From JAKZVK01 sp965248255 (GTDB lineage Bacteria; Acidobacteriota; Terriglobia; Bryobacterales; UBA6623), in contig CBDFIW010000003.1 of assembly GCA_965248255.1 (NCBI GenBank), positions 1,674,001 through 1,738,000 of the forward strand: a stretch of DNA of 64,000 bases, read 5' to 3'. Below, one piece after another: positions 26,174 through 35,566 of this stretch (positions within the stretch are counted from its first letter, which is position 1; every line of letters begins with the position of its first letter). Below the pieces are notes generated by a model. It was not told the origin of the DNA. It saw only the letters and a program-made list of their open reading frames with translations, and did no database searches. The position numbers and the translations under genes were made by a program.

Positions 26174-26495
26174 GCGTTCACAGATTTTCAAAAACAATTT
26201 CCGCCATCCTTTCAACAACTTACCCCTCCAGCCACCCCGCCGCCCGCCCAAACGACGCGTATACTAGGGGCGAAGAAAGCCAACGGGCGATCCGTCGCCC
26301 CAACAGGACAGAAAGTGGAACACCACAATTCCAAATCCTGGTCACCGATCCGCGAGGGTGGCGTGCGAGGTGACCCTTGAACAAAGAACCCTTATCCGCC
26401 CCTGTAGAAAGCGGGCCATTTCGGGCAAATCCGGGCATTTCCGGGCCTTCCGCCGATGAGAAACCCAAGCTCACCCCATCTCAGCAGCGGGTCCT
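26174..26495 (+). repeat. Dispersed repeat with remnant of a helix-turn-helix gene, copy A
   Basis: Shares long stretches with 57132-57480: TTCACAGATTTT then AAACAATTTCC and CCATCCTTTCAA; later CGAAGAAAGC, GATCCGTCGCCCCAACAGGA, and GTGGAACACCACAATTCCAA. The 3' part encodes MNKEPLSAPVES ... KLTPSQQRVL, the start of a short HTH protein as found in phage-like or repeat-borne genes, which then breaks off. Both copies are decayed. Confidence 0.6.
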
Positions 26496-26573
26496 GGGCA
26501 CTTCGCACAGTTCCCGCCCCGTTGCGGACCGCCGCCGCGCCTGTCCGCGTCAAGGCTCGAGAGACTGCCATGC

Positions 26574-26897
26574 AAAACGAAGCCAATTTCTCCGAAGACC
26601 AGTGGACTCATGGGCTTGCAAGCGAATCCGGCCTTCCCCCCATTCCTTCAGCGACCGAAAAACGAAGCGAACCCAATTCGTCCCCGCCAAAATTCATCCC
26701 CGGTCATCCGCGTTCCTCTGCGGTTCTAACTGCCTCGGGTGCGCACGGCGGCCGACCCTGACGCGGCTCGCGGTTCAACCAAAATGACGAAACGAACCCA
26801 ATCTCGCCCAATCCCCTTGGGATCAACGCCTTGCAGCCGAATCCACGCTTCGCGATCACCGCTCGACGGGGGAAAACAAAACGAAGCCAATCTCGCC
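26574..26897 (+). repeat. Four interspersed AAACGAA(G)CCAAT motifs
   Basis: Related 17-23-base units at 26574-26590, 26658-26680, 26790-26809 and 26877-26897, each with AAACGAA followed by (GCGA)(A)CCCAAT or GCCAAT and then TCTC or TCG. Spacing is irregular (about 85, 130 and 90 bases). Too irregular for CRISPR. Origin and role unknown. Confidence 0.5.
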
Positions 26898-26992
26898 ACA
26901 GCCCTCCGCGGTCATTGCTTTGGAACATCATCCATGGCGGCTAGATCTCGGAAAGGCTATGATGCAAGCGGGACGTCAGATCACCGGAAGCG

Positions 26993-27289
26993 ATGCCTTT
27001 TCATTACCAAATTGGTGGGCGGGAAAGACGGGTCGCTTGGCGATCTTCGACCTGGCTGAGCAGAGTCCTGGGAGCAGTCCTGGCGGGCGCCTTAGTCGTG
27101 CTGGGATTCTTCTTCATCACCATCGTGCTGGTGTTGGGCGCCCTAGCGCTCCTGACGATGGTGATTCGATGGTGGTGGCTTTCGAAGACAACCCCGCCGA
27201 GTCGAACGCAGCCGGATGACGTCATCGAAGTGGACAGCGTCGTCGTGCACGATGATGCGTCTGACCCGCCGCACAGGATCGGGCGGTGA
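26993..27289 (+). CDS. Small membrane protein
   Basis: 98 aa. A basic N-terminus (IGGRERRVAWRSSTWLSR) precedes one long or two closely packed hydrophobic segments (VLGAVLAGALVVLGFFFITI, VLVLGALALLTMVIRWWWL), then a charged tail ending VIEVDSVVVHDDASDPP. Acidobacterial genomes have many similar short proteins, but no function is known to me. Orientation is positive-inside with the acidic tail probably cytoplasmic. The ATG choice is uncertain because the upstream DNA is repetitive. Confidence 0.55.
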   Translation: MPFHYQIGGRERRVAWRSSTWLSRVLGAVLAGALVVLGFFFITIVLVLGALALLTMVIRWWWLSKTTPPSRTQPDDVIEVDSVVVHDDASDPPHRIGR

Positions 27290-27404
27290 CACGGCGGGCG
27301 GCCGGTCATGCCCGCACACCGCTGCACCACCGGAGGGCACCGCGGCGGCTTGTCTGCCCTCCGCGGCGCCGATACAATACGGTAGCCGAAGGAGATACAG
27401 AGCC

Positions 27405-28313
27405 ATGCTGAGCCGACGTGACGCGCTTGCCGTTCTCTCAGGGGCTGTCATGGGGACTCCGATCCTCGCGCAGAACCCCGCTTCCCCGCTGCCGAACCGT
27501 CCTGTCGTCCCCGGCCGGCTGCAACTCCGTGCGCGGACGCGAGCGGCAAGCCCCGGCGGAAGCGGAGACATCGCAGTTCATGAGCGGGAGTTCGAGTGGA
27601 AGACGCAAGAGACCGCCATCCTGATCTGCGACATGTGGGATGATCACTACTGCGTCTCCGCCGCCCGCCGCGTTACCGCCATGGTCCCTCGCCTGAACCA
27701 AGTCTTGGCGGCCGCACGCCGCGCCGGCGTCGCCGTCATTCACGCTCCCAGCGGCACAATGGAGTTCTACAAAGACGCGCCGCCCCGACGCCGCATGGTG
27801 CAGGCGCCCCACGTCACGCCCCCGGTTCCGATCGCCCGCTGGTGCTATCTCGACAAGCATGCCGAAGCGCCGCTGCCGATCGACGACACCAACGAACCGT
27901 GCGACGACGCGGTCGGGCGGCCGCGGGTTCGGATGTATAAGCGCCAGCACGCCGACATCATCATCGGCCCCTACGACGGCATCAGCGACAAAGGCCAGGA
28001 GATATACAACTACTGTGAACAGCTCGGCATCCGGAACATCGTGATGACGGGCGTCCATGCGAACATGTGCGTCCTCGGCCGCCCGTTTGGGATCCGGCAG
28101 ATGAAACGCCTCGGCCGGAATGTCGTCCTCGTCCGCGACTTAACCGACGCCATGTACGACCCGCGCGATGAGCCGTACGTCAGCCACAAGCGCGGGACCG
28201 AGATGGTGATCGAGCACGTCGAGCGCTATTGGTGTCCGTCGATCGTGAGCACCGACCTGCTGAAGGTTGTACCCGCCTCGGAGCGCTCCGGTGCTGTTTC
28301 GTCGGGGAGTTAG
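27405..28313 (+). CDS. Exported isochorismatase-fold (cysteine) hydrolase
   Basis: 302 aa from ATG 27405, with AAGGAG 11 bases before it. The N-terminus MLSRRDALAVLSGAVMGTPI is a Tat-type signal. The body is an isochorismatase/nicotinamidase fold: ILICDMWDDHYC (catalytic Asp in DMWD), a substrate-side loop, and GIRNIVMTGVHANMCVLGRPFGIRQM with the cis-peptide/nucleophile Cys in HANMCVL. Substrate cannot be told; members hydrolyse amides, ureas or enol ethers. An insertion (residues about 120-190) is longer than in cytoplasmic members. It stands alone, followed by a convergent lipoprotein. Confidence 0.82.
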   Translation: MLSRRDALAVLSGAVMGTPILAQNPASPLPNRPVVPGRLQLRARTRAASPGGSGDIAVHEREFEWKTQETAILICDMWDDHYCVSAARRVTAMVPRLNQVLAAARRAGVAVIHAPSGTMEFYKDAPPRRRMVQAPHVTPPVPIARWCYLDKHAEAPLPIDDTNEPCDDAVGRPRVRMYKRQHADIIIGPYDGISDKGQEIYNYCEQLGIRNIVMTGVHANMCVLGRPFGIRQMKRLGRNVVLVRDLTDAMYDPRDEPYVSHKRGTEMVIEHVERYWCPSIVSTDLLKVVPASERSGAVSSGS

Positions 28314-28421
28314 AGAACTGCCGGACTACCAACTGACCCCCACCCTAGGCGGGCCGGAATCAGAGCCGATCGAGCGGTCGAGTTGCCCTTGGGGGAAGGC
28401 CCGCGGTCGGAGCTACCGGGG

Positions 28422-29078
28422 CTATTGATTCTCCGCGATGGTGACGTCGTTGCGCAGCTTAAAGCGGACAACAGACTCGCCCTGAATTACCGCGGAGTCG
28501 CCCCGCGTCGCGACCACCGCACCGCCACCGGCGCCCTTAGCCGCACCGCCGCCGCCGCCGGCCACGGCCCCGATCGCCGCGCCGATTGCGCTCCCGATGC
28601 CGACTTTGACGGCGTCTTTCTTCTTGCTCGATTTGGCCTGGACGGCATAAACGCTGCTGTCGATATCGATCCGCTGTCCGTCGGCGGTTTCGATCTGCGT
28701 GAGGCGAATGGCGAGCCTCGCTGTTCCTTTCACGCGGCCGCCCGGGTCGGACTCGACGACCTTGCCCCGCACATCCGCTCCCTTCGGTGCGATGACCCAC
28801 GTGCCGTCGACCAGAGGCTGTTCGAGGCTGCCGGCGAAGGTCTCGCCGGCCTGCACGGTCTTCGTCGACAGAGTAGTCATCGTGCGGATTGCGATCGGAG
28901 TGCCGGCAGTGAAAGTCGCCGTTCGCACGGTCGGTTCGGCGGATGCACCGGCGCCACCCTCCTCAACCCCGGCTTCGTCCCCCGCGCTGGGCGACAAGCC
29001 TTGGTTGCAGCCCACAAGCAGCAGGCCGGTCAGTAGCGATGCCACAGCGATCTGTCGGCAACGCGTGTGTCGCGTCAC
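28422..29078 (-). CDS. Lipoprotein with glycine-zipper tail
   Basis: 218 aa. LLTGLLLVGCNQG is a lipobox with Cys24. A low-complexity linker (SAGDEAGVEEGGAGASAEP) leads to a beta domain (PIAIRTMTTLSTKTVQAGET, APKGADVRGKVVESDPGGRV, RLAIRLTQIETADGQRIDID) like those seen in acidobacterial lipoproteins, then a Gly/Ala zipper (KVGIGSAIGAAIGAVAGGGG) that could insert in a membrane, and a final strand. The beta domain faintly recalls TrbI/VirB10-type barrels, but this may be chance. Function unknown; probably periplasmic face of a membrane. Confidence 0.7.
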   Translation of the reverse strand: MTRHTRCRQIAVASLLTGLLLVGCNQGLSPSAGDEAGVEEGGAGASAEPTVRTATFTAGTPIAIRTMTTLSTKTVQAGETFAGSLEQPLVDGTWVIAPKGADVRGKVVESDPGGRVKGTARLAIRLTQIETADGQRIDIDSSVYAVQAKSSKKKDAVKVGIGSAIGAAIGAVAGGGGGAAKGAGGGAVVATRGDSAVIQGESVVRFKLRNDVTIAENQ

Positions 29079-29218
29079 TGGCGAAACCCTCCGCTAGGCT
29101 GGGAATGGAAGCTCACTGCACCGATTCTACACCAATGACCCTGCTACCCGAAATGTCGGGTTGGCCCTAGTTGGCGTGGATTTCTGACCGAAGTTCGACG
29201 CTGCAACTTCGCTTGTCT

Positions 29219-31216
29219 CTAGGCGCCGGATTGCAGGAATCCGACGAACTCGTCGACGTCACGTGTCCGGCCGGCGAACTCGGCGGCGATCGTTTCGTCC
29301 GGACGCACGATCGCATAGTAGGGGATAACGACGCTGCCGAAGCGATTGAGCTGTAAGTCCTGGTTTACGGCTGCTACTTCATCCTGGCCGTCGGTATAGA
29401 GTTCGACTAGGATCATGTTGGCGGTCAACTCGGAGACAGCCGGCTTGGTGAACATGTTGTACTTCATCCACTTGCAGTTCGAACACGAATAGCCGGTGAA
29501 GCTGACCAAAACTGGCTTGCCGGATTCACGGGCCTTGGCCAGCGCACCCTGGTAGTCGTCCTTGAGCCAGGTCGATTTCTCCGCGGCCCCAACGCCAAGC
29601 GAAGCGGCGCCGAACCCGGAATACTCGGGAGGCGGAACGTACGCGTCGAGCTCACCGAGGCGTGCGCCGAACATTCCGGGGATGAGGCTAAGAGCTACAA
29701 CAAGAAACGCGGCGCCGACCGACAGGCGTCCCAGGCCCACCGAATCACCATCGGACGGCGTCGCTTCGTCCGGGAAGCGGAAGAAGCCCAGCAGGTAGAA
29801 CGCGGCCAGGGTGAACAAGACGATCCAGATCGCGAGAAAGCGCTCGCGCGTCAGAATCTCCCACTGGTACATCATGTCGACATTGCTGAGATACTTGAAC
29901 GCGGCAGCGAGAATCAGGAAGGCCATCGTTTTCTTGACGCGTCCCAGCCAGCCTCCGCTCTTAGGCAATTTCTTGAGGTAGGCCGGGAAGAGGGCCAGCC
30001 CGAAGAACGGCAGCGCCATGCCGGATGAGAACATGGCCATGCCAAACACAGGCCACGCCAGACCGCCCTGCAGCGAGCCCGCGAGCAGCGTGCCCACAAA
30101 CGGGCCCGTGCAGGCGAACGACGCTAGAGCGAAGACGAGCCCCATGACCAGAACGCCGGCGGTCCCGCCTCGCGCCGAGAGTTGATTGAGAGACGTCAGC
30201 GCGCCGCTCGGAACGGTGATCTCAAAGACGCCAAACAGGCTGACGGCAAAGAACCCGAAAATCAACGCGATGAACAGGTTCACCCAGACGCTCGATCCCA
30301 ATTGGACGGTCCCGAAGGGCCCGAGGATGGCTGACACCATTGCTCCTAGTCCGGTGAAGAGTATGACGACGCCGGCGCAAAACGTGAGGGCTTGAAACAC
30401 GGTCTGCCGCCGTGAGGCGCTCTCCGCACTGACGAAGTACGACATCGTGATTGGGATCATCGGAAAGACACAGGGTGTAAAGATGGCCAGCAAGCCGAAG
30501 CCGAAGGCGACCGCGGCGAACTCGAACAAGCCCTGCGACTGCGCGGTGGATGGGGAGCCACGTGTGGGTCCACCCTGTGGAGCCTGAGTTGAGGCCGCTT
30601 TCAGGGCAGGCTTCGCTTCGGAGTACCCGGCGGGGATAGGCGGTGCGGCAGCAATCGACGTAGCCGTGACCGTGAGGATCGCCTCCGCTTTCTTGCGCAC
30701 CGGCCGCAAGCAGATCTTGTCGTCGCAGGCGGAGTAACGGGCCGAGGCTTCCAGCGTCAGCGCGCCCAACGACGCGCCCTTGCTCAAGCGAGCTTCCAGC
30801 AGGAAGACCGCCTCGCCATGATAGATCTCACTGTCCATCTGGAAGGTGGGGTCGTGCTTGACCTCGGGCCGCGGCTGGAAGAACTTCCACGATTCAATGG
30901 AGGGTGAGTCGGTGAGCGAAAGCTCGGTAGGATTGGGACCGCCGGAAGGGCCGTCCGTCGGGGTGGTGGGCGCGTACAGGCGCCAGCCCTCTTCAATCGT
31001 CGCGGTCAGGCGTGCGACGACTCGGTCGCCGGGAGCGGCCTGAGCAGGCTCGACCGTGAAGGACCACTGCACCGGATCGAACTTCTTCTTCGCACCGGAC
31101 TGCGCGAAGGCCGCTTGGCACAGCAGCAGAACGAGGATAGCCGCAACACTCAATCTTGCCGTGGAGGACATGGATGATCCCGCTACTCGTCGATGCTTCA
31201 AGCGCCGGTCTGACAT
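29219..31216 (-). CDS. dsbD: Thiol:disulfide interchange protein DsbD
   Basis: 665 aa, or 650 from MSSTARL at 31171, which begins a clean signal peptide (VAAILVLLLCQAAFA). Residues about 45-190 form the periplasmic alpha domain with the Cys pair in SACDDKICL. Then eight membrane helices (about 235-545) include the buried Cys in ACTGPFVG and the segment IFTPCVFPMIPITMSYFVSA. The C-terminal thioredoxin-like domain has CSNC in SFTGYSCSNCKWMKYNMF. It passes electrons from cytoplasmic thioredoxin to periplasmic partners, for disulfide isomerisation and cytochrome c maturation; a c-type cytochrome occurs at 51502-51822. Confidence 0.92.
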   Translation of the reverse strand: MSDRRLKHRRVAGSSMSSTARLSVAAILVLLLCQAAFAQSGAKKKFDPVQWSFTVEPAQAAPGDRVVARLTATIEEGWRLYAPTTPTDGPSGGPNPTELSLTDSPSIESWKFFQPRPEVKHDPTFQMDSEIYHGEAVFLLEARLSKGASLGALTLEASARYSACDDKICLRPVRKKAEAILTVTATSIAAAPPIPAGYSEAKPALKAASTQAPQGGPTRGSPSTAQSQGLFEFAAVAFGFGLLAIFTPCVFPMIPITMSYFVSAESASRRQTVFQALTFCAGVVILFTGLGAMVSAILGPFGTVQLGSSVWVNLFIALIFGFFAVSLFGVFEITVPSGALTSLNQLSARGGTAGVLVMGLVFALASFACTGPFVGTLLAGSLQGGLAWPVFGMAMFSSGMALPFFGLALFPAYLKKLPKSGGWLGRVKKTMAFLILAAAFKYLSNVDMMYQWEILTRERFLAIWIVLFTLAAFYLLGFFRFPDEATPSDGDSVGLGRLSVGAAFLVVALSLIPGMFGARLGELDAYVPPPEYSGFGAASLGVGAAEKSTWLKDDYQGALAKARESGKPVLVSFTGYSCSNCKWMKYNMFTKPAVSELTANMILVELYTDGQDEVAAVNQDLQLNRFGSVVIPYYAIVRPDETIAAEFAGRTRDVDEFVGFLQSGA

Positions 31217-31522
31217 CTACTGATATGGTTCGTGCGTGTTGCGTGGGAGGTTACTGGGAAGGCAGTTCGGCGGTAGCCTCCTCTTCTGACAGTCTATCGT
31301 CCGGCGGCACTCTTCGCTCGTATTGAAATTCGACCCTAAGCCGCCGGCCATTGGGGAGACGCCGGTGAGAGGCGCTCGAAAACCCGGGACGTTCCCATCG
31401 GCGTTCAACGGGGAGCGTGCGGCACGTTGCGTTGTGGCGGCATGAGCAGTACAATCGGGGCTCGGCGAAGGCCACAACGGACTGGTCATGGAAGCGATGC
31501 TCGCGGGGCTGCGGGACTGAGT

Positions 31523-31954
31523 ATGGATTGGTGGATCTGGGTGGTAGCGGGTTTTGCGCTGCTTGCCTTGGAGCTGGCGTCTCCGGGTGGTTTCTACCTT
31601 TTCCTCTTCGGCTGCGGAGCCCTAGCGGTTGGTCTGTTGACCGCCCTCGACTGGGGCGGGCCACTCTGGCTCCAGGGAGTGCTGTTCACTGTCCTGTCTT
31701 TGTTCTCGGTCTTGTTCTTCCGTCCTCCGCTCATCAAGAAGATGCAGGCCGGTAGGCCCGATGTGCAAGTAGATAGCCTTGTGGGCGAGAGGGCCTTGGT
31801 ACGAGACGAAATCGTTCCCAACGGCTTCGGCAAGGCAGAGCTGCGAGGGACGACATGGAACGCAAAGAATGCAGGAGAGACCCCTGTCGGTCCGGACCAA
31901 TCGTGCCGAGTTGAAAAAGTCGACGGGCTGACCTTGTGGATTCGAGCCGACTAG
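31523..31954 (+). CDS. NfeD-family membrane protein
   Basis: 143 aa from ATG 31523. Upstream in-frame starts are possible, but this one begins directly with the first membrane helix MDWWIWVVAGFALLALELAS. Three or four helices follow the short-NfeD pattern, then a cytoplasmic or periplasmic OB-fold domain (SLVGERALVRDEIVPNGFGK ... CRVEKVDGLTLWIRAD). NfeD proteins pair with SPFH proteins and help organise membrane microdomains. The SPFH gene starts 23 bases downstream, so the two form an operon. Confidence 0.87.
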   Translation: MDWWIWVVAGFALLALELASPGGFYLFLFGCGALAVGLLTALDWGGPLWLQGVLFTVLSLFSVLFFRPPLIKKMQAGRPDVQVDSLVGERALVRDEIVPNGFGKAELRGTTWNAKNAGETPVGPDQSCRVEKVDGLTLWIRAD

Positions 31955-31977
31955 CCGAACGTAAAGGAGATTGAAAA

Positions 31978-32913
31978 ATGGACATGGGTTTGATCGCGGT
32001 GGCAGCAATGATCCTGTTGGCTGTCATCATTCTTGCCAAGACGGCTGTGGTCGTGCCACAGCAGAGTCAATACATTGTTGAGAGGCTTGGAAAATACGCC
32101 GGAACACTCGATGCCGGGTTTCACATTCTGGTCCCGTTTCTCGATATCATCCGTTACCGGCACTCGTTGAAAGAGGCGGCCACAGACATTCCGGAACAAA
32201 TCTGCATCACCAGTGACAACGTGCAAGTGGGGGTGGACGGCGTCCTGTACCTCAAAGTACTTGATGCCCAGCGCGCCTCCTACGGGATCGGGAATTACAT
32301 GTTTGCGATCATCCAGCTTGCTCAGACGACGCTGCGTAGTGAGATCGGAAAGATCGAACTCGACAAAACGTTCGAGGAGCGAGCCCACATCAACACCCAG
32401 TTGGTGGACGAGCTGGACAAAGCGACGGAACCTTGGGGCGTCAAAGTACTCCGTTACGAGATCAAGAACATCAATCCTCCGCGCGACGTGCTCGAGGCCA
32501 TGGAAAAGCAGATGCGGGCCGAGCGCGAAAAGCGTGCCACGATTCTGGACTCGGAGGGCCACCGTGACTCGGCTATCAACACGGCCGAGGGCGAGAAGCA
32601 GAAAGTCATTAAAGAATCCGAGGCGACAAAGCAGCAGCAAATCAATGAGGCGGAGGGAGAGGCTGCCGCTATCACGACTGTTGCGGCAGCCACGGCCGAG
32701 GGAATTCGTAGGGTGGCCGAAGCGATCGAGGCGCCCGGTGGGTATCAAGCGGTGCAGTTGCGCGTCGCCGAGCAGTATATCGAGAAGCTTGGCATGCTGG
32801 CCAAGGAGAATAATACGATGATCTTGCCGGCAAATATGGCCGATGTCTCTTCGATCATCGCCACGGCAATGAGCGTGATCAAGCAGACTGGCGGCCCGCA
32901 GGACGGAAGGTAG
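31978..32913 (+). CDS. qmcA: SPFH/band-7 protein (QmcA/stomatin-like)
   Basis: 311 aa. One N-terminal membrane helix (IAVAAMILLAVIILAKTAVV), the conserved VVPQQSQYIVERLGKYAGTL, the SPFH domain (residues about 20-200, with SEIGKIELDKTFEERAHIN and GVKVLRYEIKNINPP) and a Glu/Ala-rich coiled coil (GEKQKVIKESEATKQQQINE) that drives oligomers. The start has AAAGGAG 11 bases upstream. Members build large membrane-attached cages with FtsH or NfeD partners and influence membrane quality control. Complete, and normal in length. Confidence 0.9.
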   Translation: MDMGLIAVAAMILLAVIILAKTAVVVPQQSQYIVERLGKYAGTLDAGFHILVPFLDIIRYRHSLKEAATDIPEQICITSDNVQVGVDGVLYLKVLDAQRASYGIGNYMFAIIQLAQTTLRSEIGKIELDKTFEERAHINTQLVDELDKATEPWGVKVLRYEIKNINPPRDVLEAMEKQMRAEREKRATILDSEGHRDSAINTAEGEKQKVIKESEATKQQQINEAEGEAAAITTVAAATAEGIRRVAEAIEAPGGYQAVQLRVAEQYIEKLGMLAKENNTMILPANMADVSSIIATAMSVIKQTGGPQDGR

Positions 32914-33398
32914 ACGCCTACCGCCGCGGCATCGAACGAACCGAAAAGACCGGCTCAAACGTCCCGTGATTCTGAGCCCCGAAAGGAGTCTGCAAGGACG
33001 GTAAGCAGGGCAGACCCCCTCGCTAGCAGTGTGCTGTCCCACTTGCCGAGCAAGCGGTGAAGGGACGGTGAGAGTACGACTCTCTCAAGCAAAGACGATT
33101 CCAGGGATGGAAAGCACCCTTGGAGCTAGGGATTCGTCCGGTGCTATGCGGGAACTGTCCAAGATGCAGCCGCTAGACGCCCCGTAGCTTTTCCTACGCC
33201 CCTTGTATGTTGATAAGCAAGGGAGGAGGCGGGTCGCGGATGCGACCCGCCGTGCATCGGAAGATCGTACGCCCCTGGGTGCCTCAGACACCGTCCTGAA
33301 GCCGGATCTCCGACGTACCCTCCCGGATCGAACCCCGAACAGTCGCTAGGGCCGGTCTGTGACCGAGCCCGCATAAACAAGGATGGGAGGTCCGAATC
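32914..33398 (+). other. IS110 upstream noncoding region (candidate bridge-RNA end) plus spacer
   Basis: No gene. Contains a strong hairpin, GGCGGGTCGC (33228-33237) and GCGACCCGCC (33242-33251) with a four-base loop, about 150 bases before the IS110 transposase start. IS110-group elements carry a structured noncoding RNA in the end that precedes the transposase, and this region has the right place and length. The outer edge of the element cannot be fixed, because IS110 elements usually lack clear inverted repeats. Confidence 0.4.
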
Positions 33399-34475
33399 GT
33401 GTCGCAATCGAATTCTATCGCAGTCTATCTCGGCGTGGACGTTTCCAAACAGTCTCTCGATGTCTGCGCCCTATCGGCCGAAGGCAGGTTGTTGTGGAGG
33501 CGGCGAATACCACGCACGGCAGCCGCCGTGGGCGCCCTGGCGGCACGGCTGGAAGGTCCTGCGCTGGCCGTGTTGGAAGCCACCGGCGGACTCGAGGCGC
33601 TCCCGGCCCGGGCCCTGGAGGAGGCGGGCGTGGGCGTGAAGGTTGAGAATCCGGCCAAGGTCCGACACTTCGCCCTCAGTTGCGGATGGCTGGAGAAGAG
33701 CGATCGGCTCGACGCACGCATGCTGGCCGAGTTTGCTCGCGAACGCAAGCCGGCGGCGCGCTCACGTCCGGATCCATTGATCGAGAGCTTGGCTCAGTTG
33801 GCCAGGCGACGCCAACAGCTGGTGCGGTTGCGAGCGGTCGAGCGCACCCGCCTGCGCGGCGAAACGCTAGCGTTTAATCGCGGCAGCCTCGGCGCAGTGA
33901 TCGCGACCTTGAGCGAGCGCATCGAGGAATGTGAGCAAGAGATCCGCCGTTGCGTACACAGCTCAGAGGCGTTGACACAGCGGGCTCGGTTGCTCGCCAG
34001 CGCGCCGGGTGTGGGCGAGCTGACGGCGTATCAGTTGTTGGCCTGGCTGCCGGAGTTGGGAAGCTTCAATCGCGGAGCGATCGCCAAGCTGGCCGGGCTG
34101 GCGCCGCTGGTCAAGCAGAGCGGGCGCTGGCGCGGGCGAGCGATGACACTGGGCGGACGCTCCCACGTACGCTCGGCGCTCTATCTGGCGTCGCTCAGCG
34201 CGGCGCGTTGGAATCCATATTTTCGCGACTTCTATCAGTGGCTGCTGGGACGCGGCAAAGCCAAGAAGGTGGCGTTGATCGCGGTCGCTCACAAGTTGCT
34301 CAGCCTGTTGAATCAGATGGTGCATCAGCTGCGCACGTTCGATCCCGCGTTGCTAGTCGATGGCTGCAGGGAAGGGGGTTTCACGCCGGAGCCGTCCGTC
34401 GCTCACCCCCGGCGCGACGGCGGCCCGGCGGGACAACCCCTTCCCGCTGGTGAGTCCCGAGCCCTTTGTTCTTGA
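33399..34475 (+). CDS. IS110-family transposase
   Basis: 358 aa, GTG start with GGGAGG eight bases upstream. N-terminal RuvC-like DEDD domain: YLGVDVSKQSLDV (D14), VLEATGG and EKSDRLDARMLAEF. C-terminal Tnp20 domain: ASAPGVGELTAYQLLAWLPE, then GRWRGRAMTLGGRSHVRSAL with the Ser thought to attack DNA. IS110 recombinases use a bridge RNA made from the element end to choose the target. The final 30 residues (RRDGGPAGQPLPAGESRALC) look read-through-like. It differs strongly from the second IS110 at 54792. Confidence 0.9.
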   Translation: MSQSNSIAVYLGVDVSKQSLDVCALSAEGRLLWRRRIPRTAAAVGALAARLEGPALAVLEATGGLEALPARALEEAGVGVKVENPAKVRHFALSCGWLEKSDRLDARMLAEFARERKPAARSRPDPLIESLAQLARRRQQLVRLRAVERTRLRGETLAFNRGSLGAVIATLSERIEECEQEIRRCVHSSEALTQRARLLASAPGVGELTAYQLLAWLPELGSFNRGAIAKLAGLAPLVKQSGRWRGRAMTLGGRSHVRSALYLASLSAARWNPYFRDFYQWLLGRGKAKKVALIAVAHKLLSLLNQMVHQLRTFDPALLVDGCREGGFTPEPSVAHPRRDGGPAGQPLPAGESRALCS

Positions 34476-35566
34476 CTCTCGCTCTTGACTTTCAACACAG
34501 TCGCTTCAGGGCTTGTCGTGGTTTTTGTGTGGCGGTCCCGCGGTTCCACCTGACGGCTCCACCGTGGGCTATTATCTTTCCGTCCGCTTCGTGGACTCGG
34601 CTCCTGTATGGTCTGGTAGACCCAGGTCAGAGTGAGGTTTTCGTCAAGCCCGTCCGAGAACACTAGTAAACGTGTTGAGGCGCGCGAGGTGGGCAAGACA
34701 TGGCGCTAAGTTGCTGGCTATGCCCGCCATGTTGACGAAGATACCGCGTGACGTCCTGTCGAACGTGATTGCCAAGACGATCTTCTGCATTGCGACCGAG
34801 GAGTCCGTTACACGCTTACAGGAGGTCTTTTGATTCTGAAGGAAAGCTCTCTGGTAATGGGTACAACCGATGGCCATCGGCTCTCCTTCGTCGAAGCAGC
34901 CCATGGCTCTGAGAGCCGCGCCACCCAGCGTTGTCGGCAGTGGATCGACGAACGCCAGCTCGGTCCGGACCGCGAGGTCCGCACCATAGACCGACGCGAT
35001 ACTACCAGCCGCCACGCCCGCGGCTGGGTTGGAAGCGGCCGCCTCCACCACGCCGCCGTCGTTGATGGCGGTTTCGAGAATTGGCTCCGCCAACACTTCG
35101 AAATCAAGCGCCTCGCTGAGATCTCCTCCCGGCGAAGGACTGCGCACGTTGATCGGTGCGGTCACGGCTGTCGCGATATCGTCGCCGGAGATCGCCACCT
35201 GCAGCCGGCGGCTGTCAAGGAACGTAGTCGGTCGCGGTTCGCCGTTCCAATGCACTTGAGAGGCCGGAACGAAATTCAAGCCGGCGAGCGTCAGCACCAG
35301 GTCGCCTCCTCCGGCTACCGCCAGCGTGGGCGACAGTCGTGACAAACTCGGAGGCGGCACGTCGGCTGTGATGCGGTACGTAACGCCGTCACCGTGGTCG
35401 GTGAAATACAACTCACCGGCCTCGTCCTCGCCGAAGCTCGAGATGGATTGCCCGGTACTGCGCACGCCGACATTTTCCCAACCATTATCGGTTTCGACCG
35501 CTGCATAGAAGCGTCCCGTACAGTAATCGGCGTAGAAATAGACACCATCGAGTTGGGGATAACTTA

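Larger units (their letters stand above)
26035..26992. other. Repeat-rich noncoding spacer
   Basis: Nearly 1 kb holding the first copy of a dispersed repeat (26174-26495) and four interspersed AAACGAA-x-CCAAT motifs (26574-26897). Short open frames here translate to Lys-Arg-Thr-Gln and Gln-Asn-Glu-Ala-Asn runs that are by-products of those motifs. No functional gene seen. Confidence 0.6.

Noticed and set aside
26574..26897. CRISPR array
   Set aside because: Motifs vary in sequence and spacing, and there are no uniform spacers or cas genes.
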